Shown here: positions 43,999 through 53,286 of the stretch, one piece after another
Position numbering within the stretch: position 1 is the first letter of the stretch
Layout of the letters: each line of letters starts with the position of its first letter
Assembly: GCF_900218015.1 (NCBI RefSeq)
Contig: NZ_UFQQ01000003.1
Location: 124,001-188,000 of the forward strand
Direction of reading: 5' to 3'
Length of the DNA: 64,000 nt
Origin: Rhodopseudomonas pentothenatexigens
Lineage (GTDB): Bacteria; Pseudomonadota; Alphaproteobacteria; Rhizobiales; Xanthobacteraceae
The notes under the pieces: model-generated
What the model was told of the DNA's origin: nothing
Databases searched by the model: none
What the model saw: the letters and a program-made list of their open reading frames with translations, nothing else
Made by a program: the position numbers and the translations under genes

Positions 43999-44022
43999 CG
44001 TGCCGCCTGGAAAGGCGGCACG
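43999..44022 (+). promoter_or_regulatory. Hairpin at the predicted 5' end of the argD message
   Basis: CGTGCCGCC (43999-44007) pairs perfectly with GGCGGCACG (44014-44022), followed by TTTCGTTT. It begins at the expected transcription start, so it would cap the argD-argF mRNA as a stabilising stem or a short attenuator-like structure. Confidence 0.5.
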
Positions 44023-44113
44023 TTTCGTTTCCGGGGTACGTTGTCCAGACTGCGTTCGTGCCTGCGCATGACGCAGCCGGGCGACGGCCCACATTTTCCC
44101 GATCGGATCGGCC

Positions 44114-45324
44114 ATGTCTCAGAGCGCTTCTACGTCCCATCTCCTCCCGGTTTTCGCCAGAGCGGATGTCGCGTTCGAGCGCGGCGAGGGCGTCTGGCTG
44201 TATGGGACGGACGGCGAGCGCTATCTGGATTTCACCAGCGGTGTCGCCGTCAACGCGCTCGGTCATTGCCATCCGCGTCTGGTGGCGGCGCTGCAGCAGC
44301 AGGCGACCAGGCTGTGGCACATGTCCAACCTGTTCAAGAGCCCGGACGGCGAGCGGCTGGCGGCGCGGCTGTGCGAACAGAGCTTCGCCGACAAGGTGTT
44401 CTTCTGCAATTCGGGCGCCGAAGCGGTCGAGTGCGCGCTGAAGATGGCGCGTCACTATCACTTCTCCAAAGGCGCGCCCGAGCGCACCCGGGTGATTACT
44501 TTCGAAGGCGCGTTCCACGGCCGCACGCTCGGCACCCTCGCGGCCACCGGTTCGGCGAAGTACCTGGAAGGCTACGGTCAGCCGCTCGAAGGATTCGACC
44601 AGCTTCCGCTCGGCGATCTCGACGCGGTGAAGAAGGCGATCGGACCCACCACCGCTGCGATCCTGATCGAGCCGCTGCAGGGCGAGGGCGGTGTGCGGTC
44701 GCCGGAGCCGGCGTTCTTCCGGGCCTTGCGCGAGCTGTGCGACGCGCACGGCCTGCTGCTGATCTTCGATGAAGTGCAGACCGGCATGGGCCGTACCGGT
44801 GAGCTGTTCGCCTATCAGCGGCTCGGCGTCGCGCCGGACCTGATGTCGCTGGCGAAAGCGCTGGGCGGCGGCTTCCCGATCGGGGCCTGCCTGTCGACCG
44901 CCGAGGCCGCGACAGGCATGGCGCCGGGTGCGCACGGCTCGACCTTCGGCGGCAATCCGCTCGCCGTCGCGGTCGCCGGCGCGGTGCTCGACGTGATGTT
45001 GCAGCCGGGGTTCTTCGACGACGTGAAGAAGAAGTCGCTTCTGCTCAAGCAGAAGCTCGCCGGGGTGGTGGACCGGCATCCGCGCGTACTCAGCGAAGTC
45101 CGCGGCGAGGGATTGCTGCTCGGCCTCAAGGCGGTGGTGCCGTCGCCGGATCTGATCGCGGCGCTGCGGGCCGAGAAGCTGCTGACCGTCGGCGCAGGCG
45201 ACAACGTGGTGCGGCTGCTGCCGCCGTTGATCGTCAGCGAGGCCGAACTCGACGAAGCGATCGGGCGACTGGAGCGCGCCTGCGTCACGCTTGCCGGGCA
45301 TGCGGCGCAGCAGGAGGCGGTGTG

Positions 45325-45325
<1 letters not shown>
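44114..45325 (+). CDS. argD: Acetylornithine aminotransferase
   Basis: 403 residues, class III PLP-dependent aminotransferase. [21 protein letters not shown] and [18 protein letters not shown] are cofactor-binding regions and the Lys in [16 protein letters not shown] forms the Schiff base. It converts N-acetylglutamate semialdehyde to N-acetylornithine in arginine synthesis. The next gene, argF, overlaps its stop, confirming the arginine context. A strong promoter lies about 120 bases upstream. Confidence 0.95.
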
Positions 45326-46260
<935 letters not shown>

Positions 46261-46296
46261 CTCGTTCTAGGCCCTGTTTGGCGAAGTGTGTGCGGT

Positions 46297-46477
46297 CTCC
46301 CTCCCCCTTGCGGGGAGGGTCGCAGAGGCGGCCTCTGGCCGCCGTTCTTCCGAGTGACGCCGATGCTCTGCATCGGCTATGGCGAAGCGGAGGCCGGGGT
46401 GGCGGTGCCGCGAGCACGGAGCTTGTGGCGCCCCCACCCGACCGGCCTGACGGCCGGCCACCCTCAAGGGGGAGGGA
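46297..46477. repeat. Palindromic intergenic repeat, family D
   Basis: CTCCCTCCCCCTTGCGGGGAGGG at the left is answered by CCACCCTCAAGGGGGAGGG at the right, with GGCCGGCC-type pairings between. About 180 bases; it fills most of the 309-base gap between argF and hslO and looks like the dispersed inverted-repeat elements of rhizobial genomes. Only one copy is in this window. Confidence 0.6.
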
Positions 46478-46569
46478 AACTAAAGCCTGCCCCGCGGCAT
46501 CGCTGCCATTCATCCCCTTCCGCCCGTCAGCCCTTTCGATTTTCGCCCTTGGCCCCCAGATAAGCGCCC

Positions 46570-47571
46570 ATGACCTCACAGAGCCCCGATCCTCGCATCA
46601 CCGACCATCCCCCTGAGCGCGCGCCGTCGGCGGTGCCGATCGACGACAGCGTGCTGCCGTTCGAGGTCGGGCCGCTCGATCTGCGCGGCCGGCTGACCAA
46701 GCTCGGTCCTTCGCTCGACGAACTGCTCGCCAAGCACGACTATCCGGTGCCGGTCGCCAAGCTGCTCGGCGAAGCGATCGTGCTGGCGACGCTGCTCGGT
46801 TCGTCGCTGAAATTCGACGGCCGCTTCATCCTGCAGACCCAGACCGACGGCCCGGTGTCGTTCCTGATCGTCGATTTCCAGGCGCCCGACCGGCTGCGCG
46901 CCTATGCGCGCTACGACGAGTCCCGGCTGGAGCCCGGGCTGTCGTCCGGCGCCTTGCTGGGGAGCGGCCATCTGGCGATGACCATCGACCAGGGCCCCGA
47001 CATGCGACGCTACCAAGGCCTGGTGGCGCTCGACGGCGGCGGACTGGAAGAGGCCGCGCACGAATACTTCCTGCGCTCGGAGCAGATCCCGACCCGCGTG
47101 CGGCTCGCGGTCGGCGAGGAATGGCGCGGCGGCGAGGGCGGCCGGCACCATTGGCGCGCCGGCGGCATGCTGCTGCAATTCCTGCCCAAGAGCCCAGAGC
47201 GCGCGCGGCAGGCCGACCTGCATCCGGGCGACGCGCCGGAGGGCACGGTCACCCATACGGTCGAGGAAGATGACGCCTGGGTCGAAGGCCAGTCGCTGAT
47301 CGCCACCGTCGAGGACATCGAACTGATCGACCCGGACCTGTCCGGCGAGCGGCTGCTGTACCGGCTGTTCCACGAGCGCGGCGTGCGGGTGTTTTCGTCG
47401 CTGCCGATGAAGGCGGAATGCTCGTGCTCGCGCGCGGCCGTCGCCGGCATGCTGTCCCGGTTCGCTCCCGCCGACCGCGCCGACATGGTCAAGGACGGCA
47501 AGGTCGTGGTGACCTGCGAGTTCTGCAGCTCGGTCTACGAATTCACGCCGGAAGAGGCGGGGGTGGAGTGA
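46570..47571 (+). CDS. hslO: Redox-regulated holdase chaperone Hsp33
   Basis: 333 residues, Hsp33 fold: VLPFEVGPLDLRGRLTKLGPSLDELL at the N-terminus and the zinc-binding switch near the C-terminus, CxC in AECSCSRA and CxxC in VTCEFCSS. Oxidation of these four Cys releases zinc and activates the chaperone during oxidative stress. The N-terminal 25 residues are an alphaproteobacterial extension. It stands alone, convergent with apaG. Confidence 0.95.
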   Translation: MTSQSPDPRITDHPPERAPSAVPIDDSVLPFEVGPLDLRGRLTKLGPSLDELLAKHDYPVPVAKLLGEAIVLATLLGSSLKFDGRFILQTQTDGPVSFLIVDFQAPDRLRAYARYDESRLEPGLSSGALLGSGHLAMTIDQGPDMRRYQGLVALDGGGLEEAAHEYFLRSEQIPTRVRLAVGEEWRGGEGGRHHWRAGGMLLQFLPKSPERARQADLHPGDAPEGTVTHTVEEDDAWVEGQSLIATVEDIELIDPDLSGERLLYRLFHERGVRVFSSLPMKAECSCSRAAVAGMLSRFAPADRADMVKDGKVVVTCEFCSSVYEFTPEEAGVE

Positions 47572-47580
47572 TCGCAGGAT

Positions 47581-47643
47581 GGGTTGAGCCGAAGGCGAAG
47601 CGCTTCCTCCTCACAGCCATTCGGGTTTCGCTGCGCTCAACCC
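47581..47643. repeat. Short inverted repeat, family E, between hslO and apaG
   Basis: GGGTTGAGC (47581-47589) pairs with GCTCAACCC (47635-47643), with GAAGGCGAA / TTCGCTGCG pairing inside. It lies between the two convergent stops and could end both transcripts. Confidence 0.55.
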
Positions 47644-47660
47644 GGGCTACGGGCTTATGA

Positions 47661-48053
47661 TTAGTTCAACGTCCGTTTCCCCTCCGGACTGTCCAGCGAA
47701 AACGGTGGAACGTCAATTTCGAAGGTCTCACCCGCCTCGGTTTCCATCTGGTAGCGACCGGCCATGAAGCCGGAGGCGGTCGGGAGCGGGACGCCGCTGG
47801 TGTATTCGAAGCGCTCGCCCGGGGCGAGCACCGGCTGTTCCCCGACCACGCCCTCGCCGCGGACCTCCTGGGTGCGGCCGGACGCGTCGGTGATCACCCA
47901 ATGCCGGGTACGGAGCTGGACGGTTTCCTCGCCGGAATTGGTGATCACCACGGTGTAAGACCAGAAATACTGGCGGTTCTCCGCCGAGGAGCGCTCGGGT
48001 AGATAGTTCGGCTCGACGGTCACTTCGATGCGGCGGGTGACAGCGCGGTACAT
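47661..48053 (-). CDS. apaG: ApaG domain protein
   Basis: 130 residues, an all-beta ApaG (DUF525) protein: [68 protein letters not shown] and [11 protein letters not shown] are all family-conserved. Its biochemical role is not settled; it is linked to Ap4A metabolism and metal resistance in enterics. ATG 48053 gives the usual 125-130-residue length; the frame to 48161 is longer than the family allows. Confidence 0.93.
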   Translation of the reverse strand: MYRAVTRRIEVTVEPNYLPERSSAENRQYFWSYTVVITNSGEETVQLRTRHWVITDASGRTQEVRGEGVVGEQPVLAPGERFEYTSGVPLPTASGFMAGRYQMETEAGETFEIDVPPFSLDSPEGKRTLN

Positions 48054-48284
48054 GGCTCGACTTCCAGCTCTTGGCCCGAATATAGCGAAAAAGCCCGTCA
48101 AAACCAGTCGTTCGGAATGATTTTCAGATTGCGGGGAGCAAAGCCTCCGCGGTTTGAACATAGTTCCCCGGTAGCGAGCCGGCGTCCCAGCGTCGCGGAA
48201 AATTGCGCGATGCCGTACCCTTCGCTGCCGACCGCGCGGCTGCTATAGCAGTGACACGCGCGCCACGCATCGCAACGGAGCCGC

Positions 48285-49544
48285 ATGACTCCTCCCGCCA
48301 CCATCGTCGCCGAGCCGGTCACCGGCGCCCCACCCGCGGGCGGACCGCCGCTGGAGCCGGCTGCGCCTCCGCGGTCGGTCACTCCCCCGCCGCGCAAGGC
48401 GGGGCCGAAGCGGGAATTGCGGCTCGATCTGTTCCGGGGACTGGCGCTGTGGCTGATCTTCATCGATCACCTGCCGGCGAGCGTGCTGACCTGGTTCACG
48501 CTGCGGAATTACGGCTTCTCCGACGCCACCGAGATCTTCATCTTCATTTCCGGCTACACCGCCGCTTTCGTGTACGGCAAGGCGATGACCGAGCTCGGTG
48601 TCGTCGTGGCGTCGGCGCGGATCATGAAGCGGGTCTGGCAGATCTACGTCGCGCACGTGTTCCTGTTCACGATCTTTCTGGCGGAGATCTCCTACGTCGC
48701 CACCAGCTTCCAGAACCCGCTGTACACCGAGGAAATGGGCATCCTCGACTTTCTGAAGCAGCCCGACGTCACCATCGTGCAGGCGCTGCTGCTGCGGTTC
48801 CGCCCCGTCAACATGGACGTGCTGCCGCTGTACATCGTGCTGATGTTCTTCCTGCCGCCGATCCTGTGGCTGATGCGGCGCTGGCCGGACACCACGCTGG
48901 CGCTGGCGACCCTGCTCTACGCGGCGACCTGGCAGTTCGACCTGCATTTGACCGCTTATCCGAGCGGGGTATGGGTTTTTAATCCGTATGCGTGGCAGCT
49001 GTTGTTCGTGTTCGGGGCGTGGTGCGCGATGGGCGGGGCGGAGCGGCTGTCGCGGGTGCTCTCCTCGAAAGTAACCATGTGGCTGGCAGCGGCCTACCTG
49101 CTGGCTGCGTTTTATGTCACGCTGACCTGGTACACCCCGCAATTGTTCCACACCCTGCCGAAATGGCTCGAGCAGTGGATGTATCCGATCGACAAGCCCA
49201 ACCTCGACGTGCTGCGGTTCGCCCACTTCCTGGCGCTGGCGGCGCTGACGGTGCGGTTCATCCCGCGCGACTGGCCGGCGCTCAACTCGCGCTGGCTGCG
49301 GCCGCTGATCCTGTGCGGCCAGCACTCGCTGGAGATCTTCTGCATCGGTATTTTCCTCGCATTCGCGGGCTATTTCGTCCTGGCCGAGGTGTCCGGGGGC
49401 GCGTTGATGCATTTCGCCGTCAGCGTGACAGGTATCTTGATCATGTCTGCCGCCGCCTGGCTGTTCTCGTGGTACAAGAATGTGGCGAGCAAAGCCGGGT
49501 CGCGGCCACCGCCGGATGCCGATCTCGCGGGGGGCGATGCATGA
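48285..49544 (+). CDS. opgC: OpgC-type membrane acyltransferase
   Basis: 419 residues. After a Pro-rich cytoplasmic tail come about ten helices of the OpgC family (RELRLDLFRGLALWLIFIDHLP with the conserved Asp and His, and FSDATEIFIFISGYTAAFVYGKA). OpgC moves acyl groups (usually succinyl) across the inner membrane onto osmoregulated periplasmic glucans. Its stop overlaps the next start (ATGA), and two SGNH-fold periplasmic protein genes follow, so an acyl-transfer module is likely. The true acceptor is not known here. Confidence 0.88.
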   Translation: MTPPATIVAEPVTGAPPAGGPPLEPAAPPRSVTPPPRKAGPKRELRLDLFRGLALWLIFIDHLPASVLTWFTLRNYGFSDATEIFIFISGYTAAFVYGKAMTELGVVVASARIMKRVWQIYVAHVFLFTIFLAEISYVATSFQNPLYTEEMGILDFLKQPDVTIVQALLLRFRPVNMDVLPLYIVLMFFLPPILWLMRRWPDTTLALATLLYAATWQFDLHLTAYPSGVWVFNPYAWQLLFVFGAWCAMGGAERLSRVLSSKVTMWLAAAYLLAAFYVTLTWYTPQLFHTLPKWLEQWMYPIDKPNLDVLRFAHFLALAALTVRFIPRDWPALNSRWLRPLILCGQHSLEIFCIGIFLAFAGYFVLAEVSGGALMHFAVSVTGILIMSAAAWLFSWYKNVASKAGSRPPPDADLAGGDA

Positions 49545-50320
49545 AGGCCGTGGTGATGGCCGGCTTGGTTTGGACATTGGCGGCGGCGTGGTTCGCCGCC
49601 ACCGGCTGGTGGTCGCCGGCAGCCGCCGCGGTGGAGGGCCAGGGCTGCGTCCCGCCGGCCTATATGCTGACCTCCGAGGCCAAGCTGAAAGGCGTCGCAG
49701 CGGCGCTGAAGACCACCCGTAAGCTCGACATCCTGGTGGTCGGCAGCCGCTCCTCCACCATCCTGTCGGCCGAAAACAGCGCCTATCCCGGCCGTTTGCA
49801 GACGCTGCTGCGGGACCGGCTGCCTGGCGTTGCCGTCAACGTGGCGGTCGAGATGCGACCGAAACGCACCGCCGCCGACATTGCCACCGGGCTCGCAGCT
49901 CTGGTCACCGAGCGCAAGCCGGTGCTGGTGATCTGGCAGACCGGGACCTTCGACGCGATCCGCTCGATCGACCCGGACGAGTTCCGCACCGCGCTCGGCC
50001 AGGGCATCGATGCCGTCAAACAGGCCGGCGCTGACATCGTATTGATGAATTTGCAGTATAGCCCACGCACCGAGACCATGATCAATCCGGCGCCGTATCT
50101 CGATGCGATGCGTGTGGTCGCACAGGAACACGACGTTCCGCTGTTCGACCGCTTCGCCTTGATGCGGCACTGGAACGAGACCGGCGAGTTCGATCTGTTC
50201 AGTCCCGCGCCAGGAATCGACCTGGCGTTGCGGGTGCACAACTGCTTGGCACGGGCGCTGATGGCGTTCGTGATGGAGGCGGCGCAGGTCGATCCGGCGG
50301 AGGTGAGGACCCAGCGTTAA
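49541..50320 (+). CDS. Degenerate SGNH-fold periplasmic protein, OpgC partner
   Basis: 259 residues: signal peptide (VWTLAAAWFAATGWWSPAAAA), then an SGNH/GDSL-like core aligned with its downstream neighbour (LVIWQTGTFDAIRSIDP against LVIWQVGTNAILRDLDP; GADIVLMNLQYSPR against GADIVLVDPQYAPR). The block III Asn of GTN is Phe here, and the C-terminal Asp-x-x-His is not seen (DLALRVHN instead). It may therefore not hydrolyse esters itself and may act as a binding or scaffold partner. ATG 49541 overlaps the opgC stop. Confidence 0.75.
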   Translation: MKAVVMAGLVWTLAAAWFAATGWWSPAAAAVEGQGCVPPAYMLTSEAKLKGVAAALKTTRKLDILVVGSRSSTILSAENSAYPGRLQTLLRDRLPGVAVNVAVEMRPKRTAADIATGLAALVTERKPVLVIWQTGTFDAIRSIDPDEFRTALGQGIDAVKQAGADIVLMNLQYSPRTETMINPAPYLDAMRVVAQEHDVPLFDRFALMRHWNETGEFDLFSPAPGIDLALRVHNCLARALMAFVMEAAQVDPAEVRTQR

Positions 50321-51288
50321 TGAGAGTATCCGACCGCATCCAATCGGCCGCCGCCGCGGCGTTCCTGGCGTCGGCATTGGTTCAGTTTTCCTGTTCGGCC
50401 GGCATGGCCCAGACCGCCCCCGAGCCGGCCGCTCGTGCTGCCCCGCTGGCGGCGCCCGGCGAGGGCGAACTCGACGTCGCCACCTTCGAGCGCAAGAAGA
50501 GCGTCGCCGGCGCCGCGCTCGACAAGATCAAGGGCGTTGCCAGACAGGCCGGCGACATCCTGGCCCGGGTGCCCTGCCTGCCGCCGAAGGGCGGCGCCAA
50601 ATCGATCGGCGCGCTGCCGCGGGTGGCGCGCAAGCTGGCCGATCGCAGGCCGGTGGTGATCGTGGCGTTCGGCTCGTCGTCGACGCAGGGCTACGGCTCG
50701 AGCTCGCCTGCGTTCAACTATCCCAACCGGCTGGCGACGCAGCTGCGTCGCCACTATCCGAACTCGGACATCACGGTGATCAACAGCGGCAAGGGCGGCG
50801 AGGACGCGCCCGAGATGATGCTGCGGCTGAAGACCACGGTGCTCGACGCCAAGCCGGATCTGGTGATCTGGCAGGTCGGCACCAATGCGATCCTGCGCGA
50901 TCTCGATCCCGCCGACACCGGCAAGCTGGTCGACGACGGCATCAAGGCGATCCAGTCCGCCGGCGCCGACATCGTGCTGGTCGATCCGCAATATGCGCCG
51001 CGGGTCAACGAACGCGGCGAGCACGCCGGCAAGATGATCAGGGCGCTCGGCCGGCTCGCCGAACTGCGCCGCGTCGGCATCTTCCCGCGGTTCGAAGTGA
51101 TGAAGGAATGGCACGAGCAGCAGTCGATGCCGTTCGACAAATTCGTCATCGCCGACGGCTTGCACATGAACGATTGGGGCTACGCCTGCTTCGCTCAACT
51201 GCTCGGCGACGGCATCATCCGCTCGGTCGATCAGGTCCGGCTCGGCACCGCAGTTCCTGGCGACGTCACGGCGTTCCGGCCGATGTAG
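50320..51288 (+). CDS. SGNH/GDSL-type periplasmic esterase or acyltransferase
   Basis: 322 residues: signal peptide (AAAAAFLASALVQFSCSAGMA), a linker, and an SGNH domain with nucleophile region VIVAFGSSSTQGYG, GTN in LVIWQVGTNAIL, and catalytic Asp/His in ADGLHMNDWGY. All catalytic elements are present. Its ATG overlaps the preceding stop by one base, so opgC and the two SGNH genes form one operon. A role in placing or removing acyl groups on periplasmic glucan is inferred from context; free hydrolysis of another ester is possible. Confidence 0.82.
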   Translation: MRVSDRIQSAAAAAFLASALVQFSCSAGMAQTAPEPAARAAPLAAPGEGELDVATFERKKSVAGAALDKIKGVARQAGDILARVPCLPPKGGAKSIGALPRVARKLADRRPVVIVAFGSSSTQGYGSSSPAFNYPNRLATQLRRHYPNSDITVINSGKGGEDAPEMMLRLKTTVLDAKPDLVIWQVGTNAILRDLDPADTGKLVDDGIKAIQSAGADIVLVDPQYAPRVNERGEHAGKMIRALGRLAELRRVGIFPRFEVMKEWHEQQSMPFDKFVIADGLHMNDWGYACFAQLLGDGIIRSVDQVRLGTAVPGDVTAFRPM

Positions 51289-51407
51289 CGAATGCGGCAA
51301 TGACCAAGGTCTTGGCGCGCATAACTTCGTCAAGCTCACGTAGCCGCTGGTTACGACGTAACTGAACAGTCACCGGCGAGGCTGGGCGTCGCCCGATGCT
51401 TTCGTGC

Positions 51408-51627
51408 TAGAGCACTTCTGTTTTTCATCGAATCAGAGCTGATCCGCACCGCCTGCCACACGCACAGCCTCATGGTGAGGAGGCGCGTAGCGCCGTCTCG
51501 AACCATGTGACGCAGGCAACGCGTTGCCCCATCCTTCGAGACGCCCGGCTTCGCCTGGCTCCTCAGGATGAGGACTCAGTGCCTTCGGAAGGGTCGGATC
51601 GTTTCAATCAAACGATGAACCGCTCTA
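51408..51627. repeat. 220-bp repeat element, family C, copy 2
   Basis: Same ends (TAGAGC at 51408, GCTCTA at 51622-51627), same length and nearly the same sequence as 42563-42782; only scattered substitutions are visible. It occupies the interval after the SGNH gene. Confidence 0.88.
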
Positions 51628-51661
51628 AGACTGCACAGTTCGATTACTTACAATCGGCACG

Positions 51662-51822
51662 ACCTCATGGTGAGGAGGCGCGAAGCGCCGTCTCGAACCA
51701 TGCGCCGTAAGCGATGCGGCTCCTCATCCTTCGAGACGCCCGGCTTTGCCGGGCTCCTCAGGATGAGGGTGCAGTGCATGTGGAGCGGCGAAGTCCGCTT
51801 CGATCAATCGATAAACCGCTCC
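51662..51822. repeat. Shorter, diverged member of repeat family C
   Basis: Carries the same CCTCATGGTGAGGAGGCGCG core and CTCCTCAGGATGAGG arm and the ending CGATCAATCGATAAACCGCTCC, but lacks the left TAGAGC segment and differs inside. It ends 17 bases from the metZ stop and could serve as the metZ terminator. With copy 2 it accounts for most of the 550-base gap 51289-51838. Confidence 0.75.
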
Positions 51823-51838
51823 AAGGACGGAGGCTCGC

Positions 51839-53050
51839 TCACACCCTGTCGAGCGCCGCAACCAGATCCTCGATCAGGTCGTCCTTGTGCTCCAGCCCGG
51901 CCGACAGCCGGATGAAGCCGTCGGTGATGCCGAGCTCGGCTCGCGCCTCCGGCTTCAGCCGCTGATGCGTCGTCGTCGCCGGGTGGGTGACGAGGCTCTT
52001 GGCGTCGCCGAGATTGTTGCTGATCTTCACCAGGTTCAAGGCGTTGAGGAAGCGGAACGCCTCGGCCTTGCCGCCTTTCACCTCGAAGCCGACCAGCGTC
52101 GAGCCGGCGCCCATCTGCTTCTTCACCGTCTCGGCCTGCGGGTGGTCGGCGCGGCCCGGATACACCAGCCGCGGCACCTTCGGATGCTCGGCCAGCGCAT
52201 CGGCGATCGCCGCGGCGTTGCTGGTCTGCTTCTCGACGCGGATCGCGAGCGTCTCCAGGCCCTTCAGCAGCACCCAGGCATTGAACGGCGACAGCGACGG
52301 TCCGGTCTGACGCAGATAGGTCTGAATGTGCTCCTCGATGAAGGCCTGAGACGACAGCACCACGCCGCCGAGGCAGCGGCCCTGGCCATCGATGTGCTTG
52401 GTGGCGGAATACACCACGACGTCGGCGCCGAGCTGCAGCGGGCTTTGCCAGATCGGGGTCGCGAACACGTTGTCGACCACGAGGCGCGCGCCGCCCGCAT
52501 GGGCAATTTGCGCGATCGCGCCGATGTCGAGCACGTCGAGCGTCGGATTGGTCGGGCTTTCCAGGAAGCAGGTCCGGGTGTTCGGCCGCATCGCGCGCTG
52601 CCACTGGCCGAGATCGAGACCGTCGACCAGCGTCGACTCGATGCCGTAGCGCGGCAGCAGATCCTCGACGATGTAGCGACACGAGCCGAACATCGCTTTC
52701 GACGCGACGACATGGTCGCCGGCGCGTAGCGGCGCCAGGATCGCTGCGGTGACGGCGGCCATGCCGGTGGCGGTGGCGCGCGCCGCTTCGGCGCCCTCGA
52801 ACTCCGCCATCCGCTGTTCGAAGCTGAACACGGTGGGGTTGGAGAACCGCGAATATTGGAAGCCGGCGTCGTCGCCGGTGAAGCGCGCCTCGCACTGTTC
52901 GGCGCTGTCGTAGACGAAGCCCTGGGTCAGGAACAACGCTTCGGAGGTCTCGCCGAATTGCGAGCGCAAGCTGCCGGAATGCACCAGGCGGGTCTCGCGG
53001 CGGAAATGAGAGGTGGCAGGGACGGGAATGGTCGGTTTGGTCTCGGACAT
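51839..53050 (-). CDS. metZ: O-succinylhomoserine sulfhydrylase
   Basis: 403 residues, Cys/Met-metabolism PLP enzyme. YSRFSNPTVFSFEQRMAEFEGAEAA and the Schiff-base Lys in VVYSATKHIDGQGR are diagnostic, and the QGRCLGG after the Lys matches MetZ proteins. It makes homocysteine directly from O-succinylhomoserine and sulfide. The SAM-II riboswitch in its leader supports a methionine role. ATG 53050 is preferred over the unrelated frame starting 53186. Confidence 0.94.
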   Translation of the reverse strand: MSETKPTIPVPATSHFRRETRLVHSGSLRSQFGETSEALFLTQGFVYDSAEQCEARFTGDDAGFQYSRFSNPTVFSFEQRMAEFEGAEAARATATGMAAVTAAILAPLRAGDHVVASKAMFGSCRYIVEDLLPRYGIESTLVDGLDLGQWQRAMRPNTRTCFLESPTNPTLDVLDIGAIAQIAHAGGARLVVDNVFATPIWQSPLQLGADVVVYSATKHIDGQGRCLGGVVLSSQAFIEEHIQTYLRQTGPSLSPFNAWVLLKGLETLAIRVEKQTSNAAAIADALAEHPKVPRLVYPGRADHPQAETVKKQMGAGSTLVGFEVKGGKAEAFRFLNALNLVKISNNLGDAKSLVTHPATTTHQRLKPEARAELGITDGFIRLSAGLEHKDDLIEDLVAALDRV

Positions 53051-53088
53051 GTGGTCTCCAGCGCGCCCACATCGGGCGATGCGGGCAC

Positions 53089-53142
53089 AAAAAAACCGGC
53101 CTGGGGATCAACCCTCGGGCCGGGACCACAACGTCCCCGGCC
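53089..53142 (-). terminator. Terminator and overlapping antiterminator of the metZ leader
   Basis: On the minus strand CCGGCC (53123-53118) pairs with GGCCGG (53101-53096), with inner GGG/CCC, and is followed by seven T (53095-53089): an intrinsic terminator. Upstream GGCCGGGGA (53142-53134) can instead pair with TCCCGGCC (53125-53118), which takes away the terminator's first arm. The outer arm touches the 3' end of the SAM-II aptamer, so SAM binding could favour termination. Confidence 0.8.
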
Positions 53143-53197
53143 TGTTTAGCGACTTGTTTAACGTGGCTGCAAGCCGGCCGGCTCAAATCACCACGGG
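53139..53197 (-). promoter_or_regulatory. SAM-II riboswitch controlling metZ
   Basis: The minus strand reads CCCGTGGTGATTTGAGCC, then GGCTTGCAGCCACG, then TTAAACAAGTCGCTAAACAGG. These are the conserved blocks of the alphaproteobacterial SAM-II (metA) aptamer: stem 1 (CGTGG/CCACG), the TGATTT loop and the pseudoknot-forming AAACAAG..GCTAAA segment. High SAM should lower metZ expression. Confidence 0.95.
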
Positions 53198-53286
53198 ATA
53201 AGTCGGGCTCTTAATCCTCCGTACTCTTCCCGTCAAGCCGGGCTTCGGCTAGCGGTGAGCGCTCGTATCTGAGTTTCCCGGAGGGC

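Noticed and set aside
46297..46477. Considered as a possible insertion-sequence remnant
   Set aside because: No transposase fragment or target duplication; it reads as a simple inverted-repeat element.
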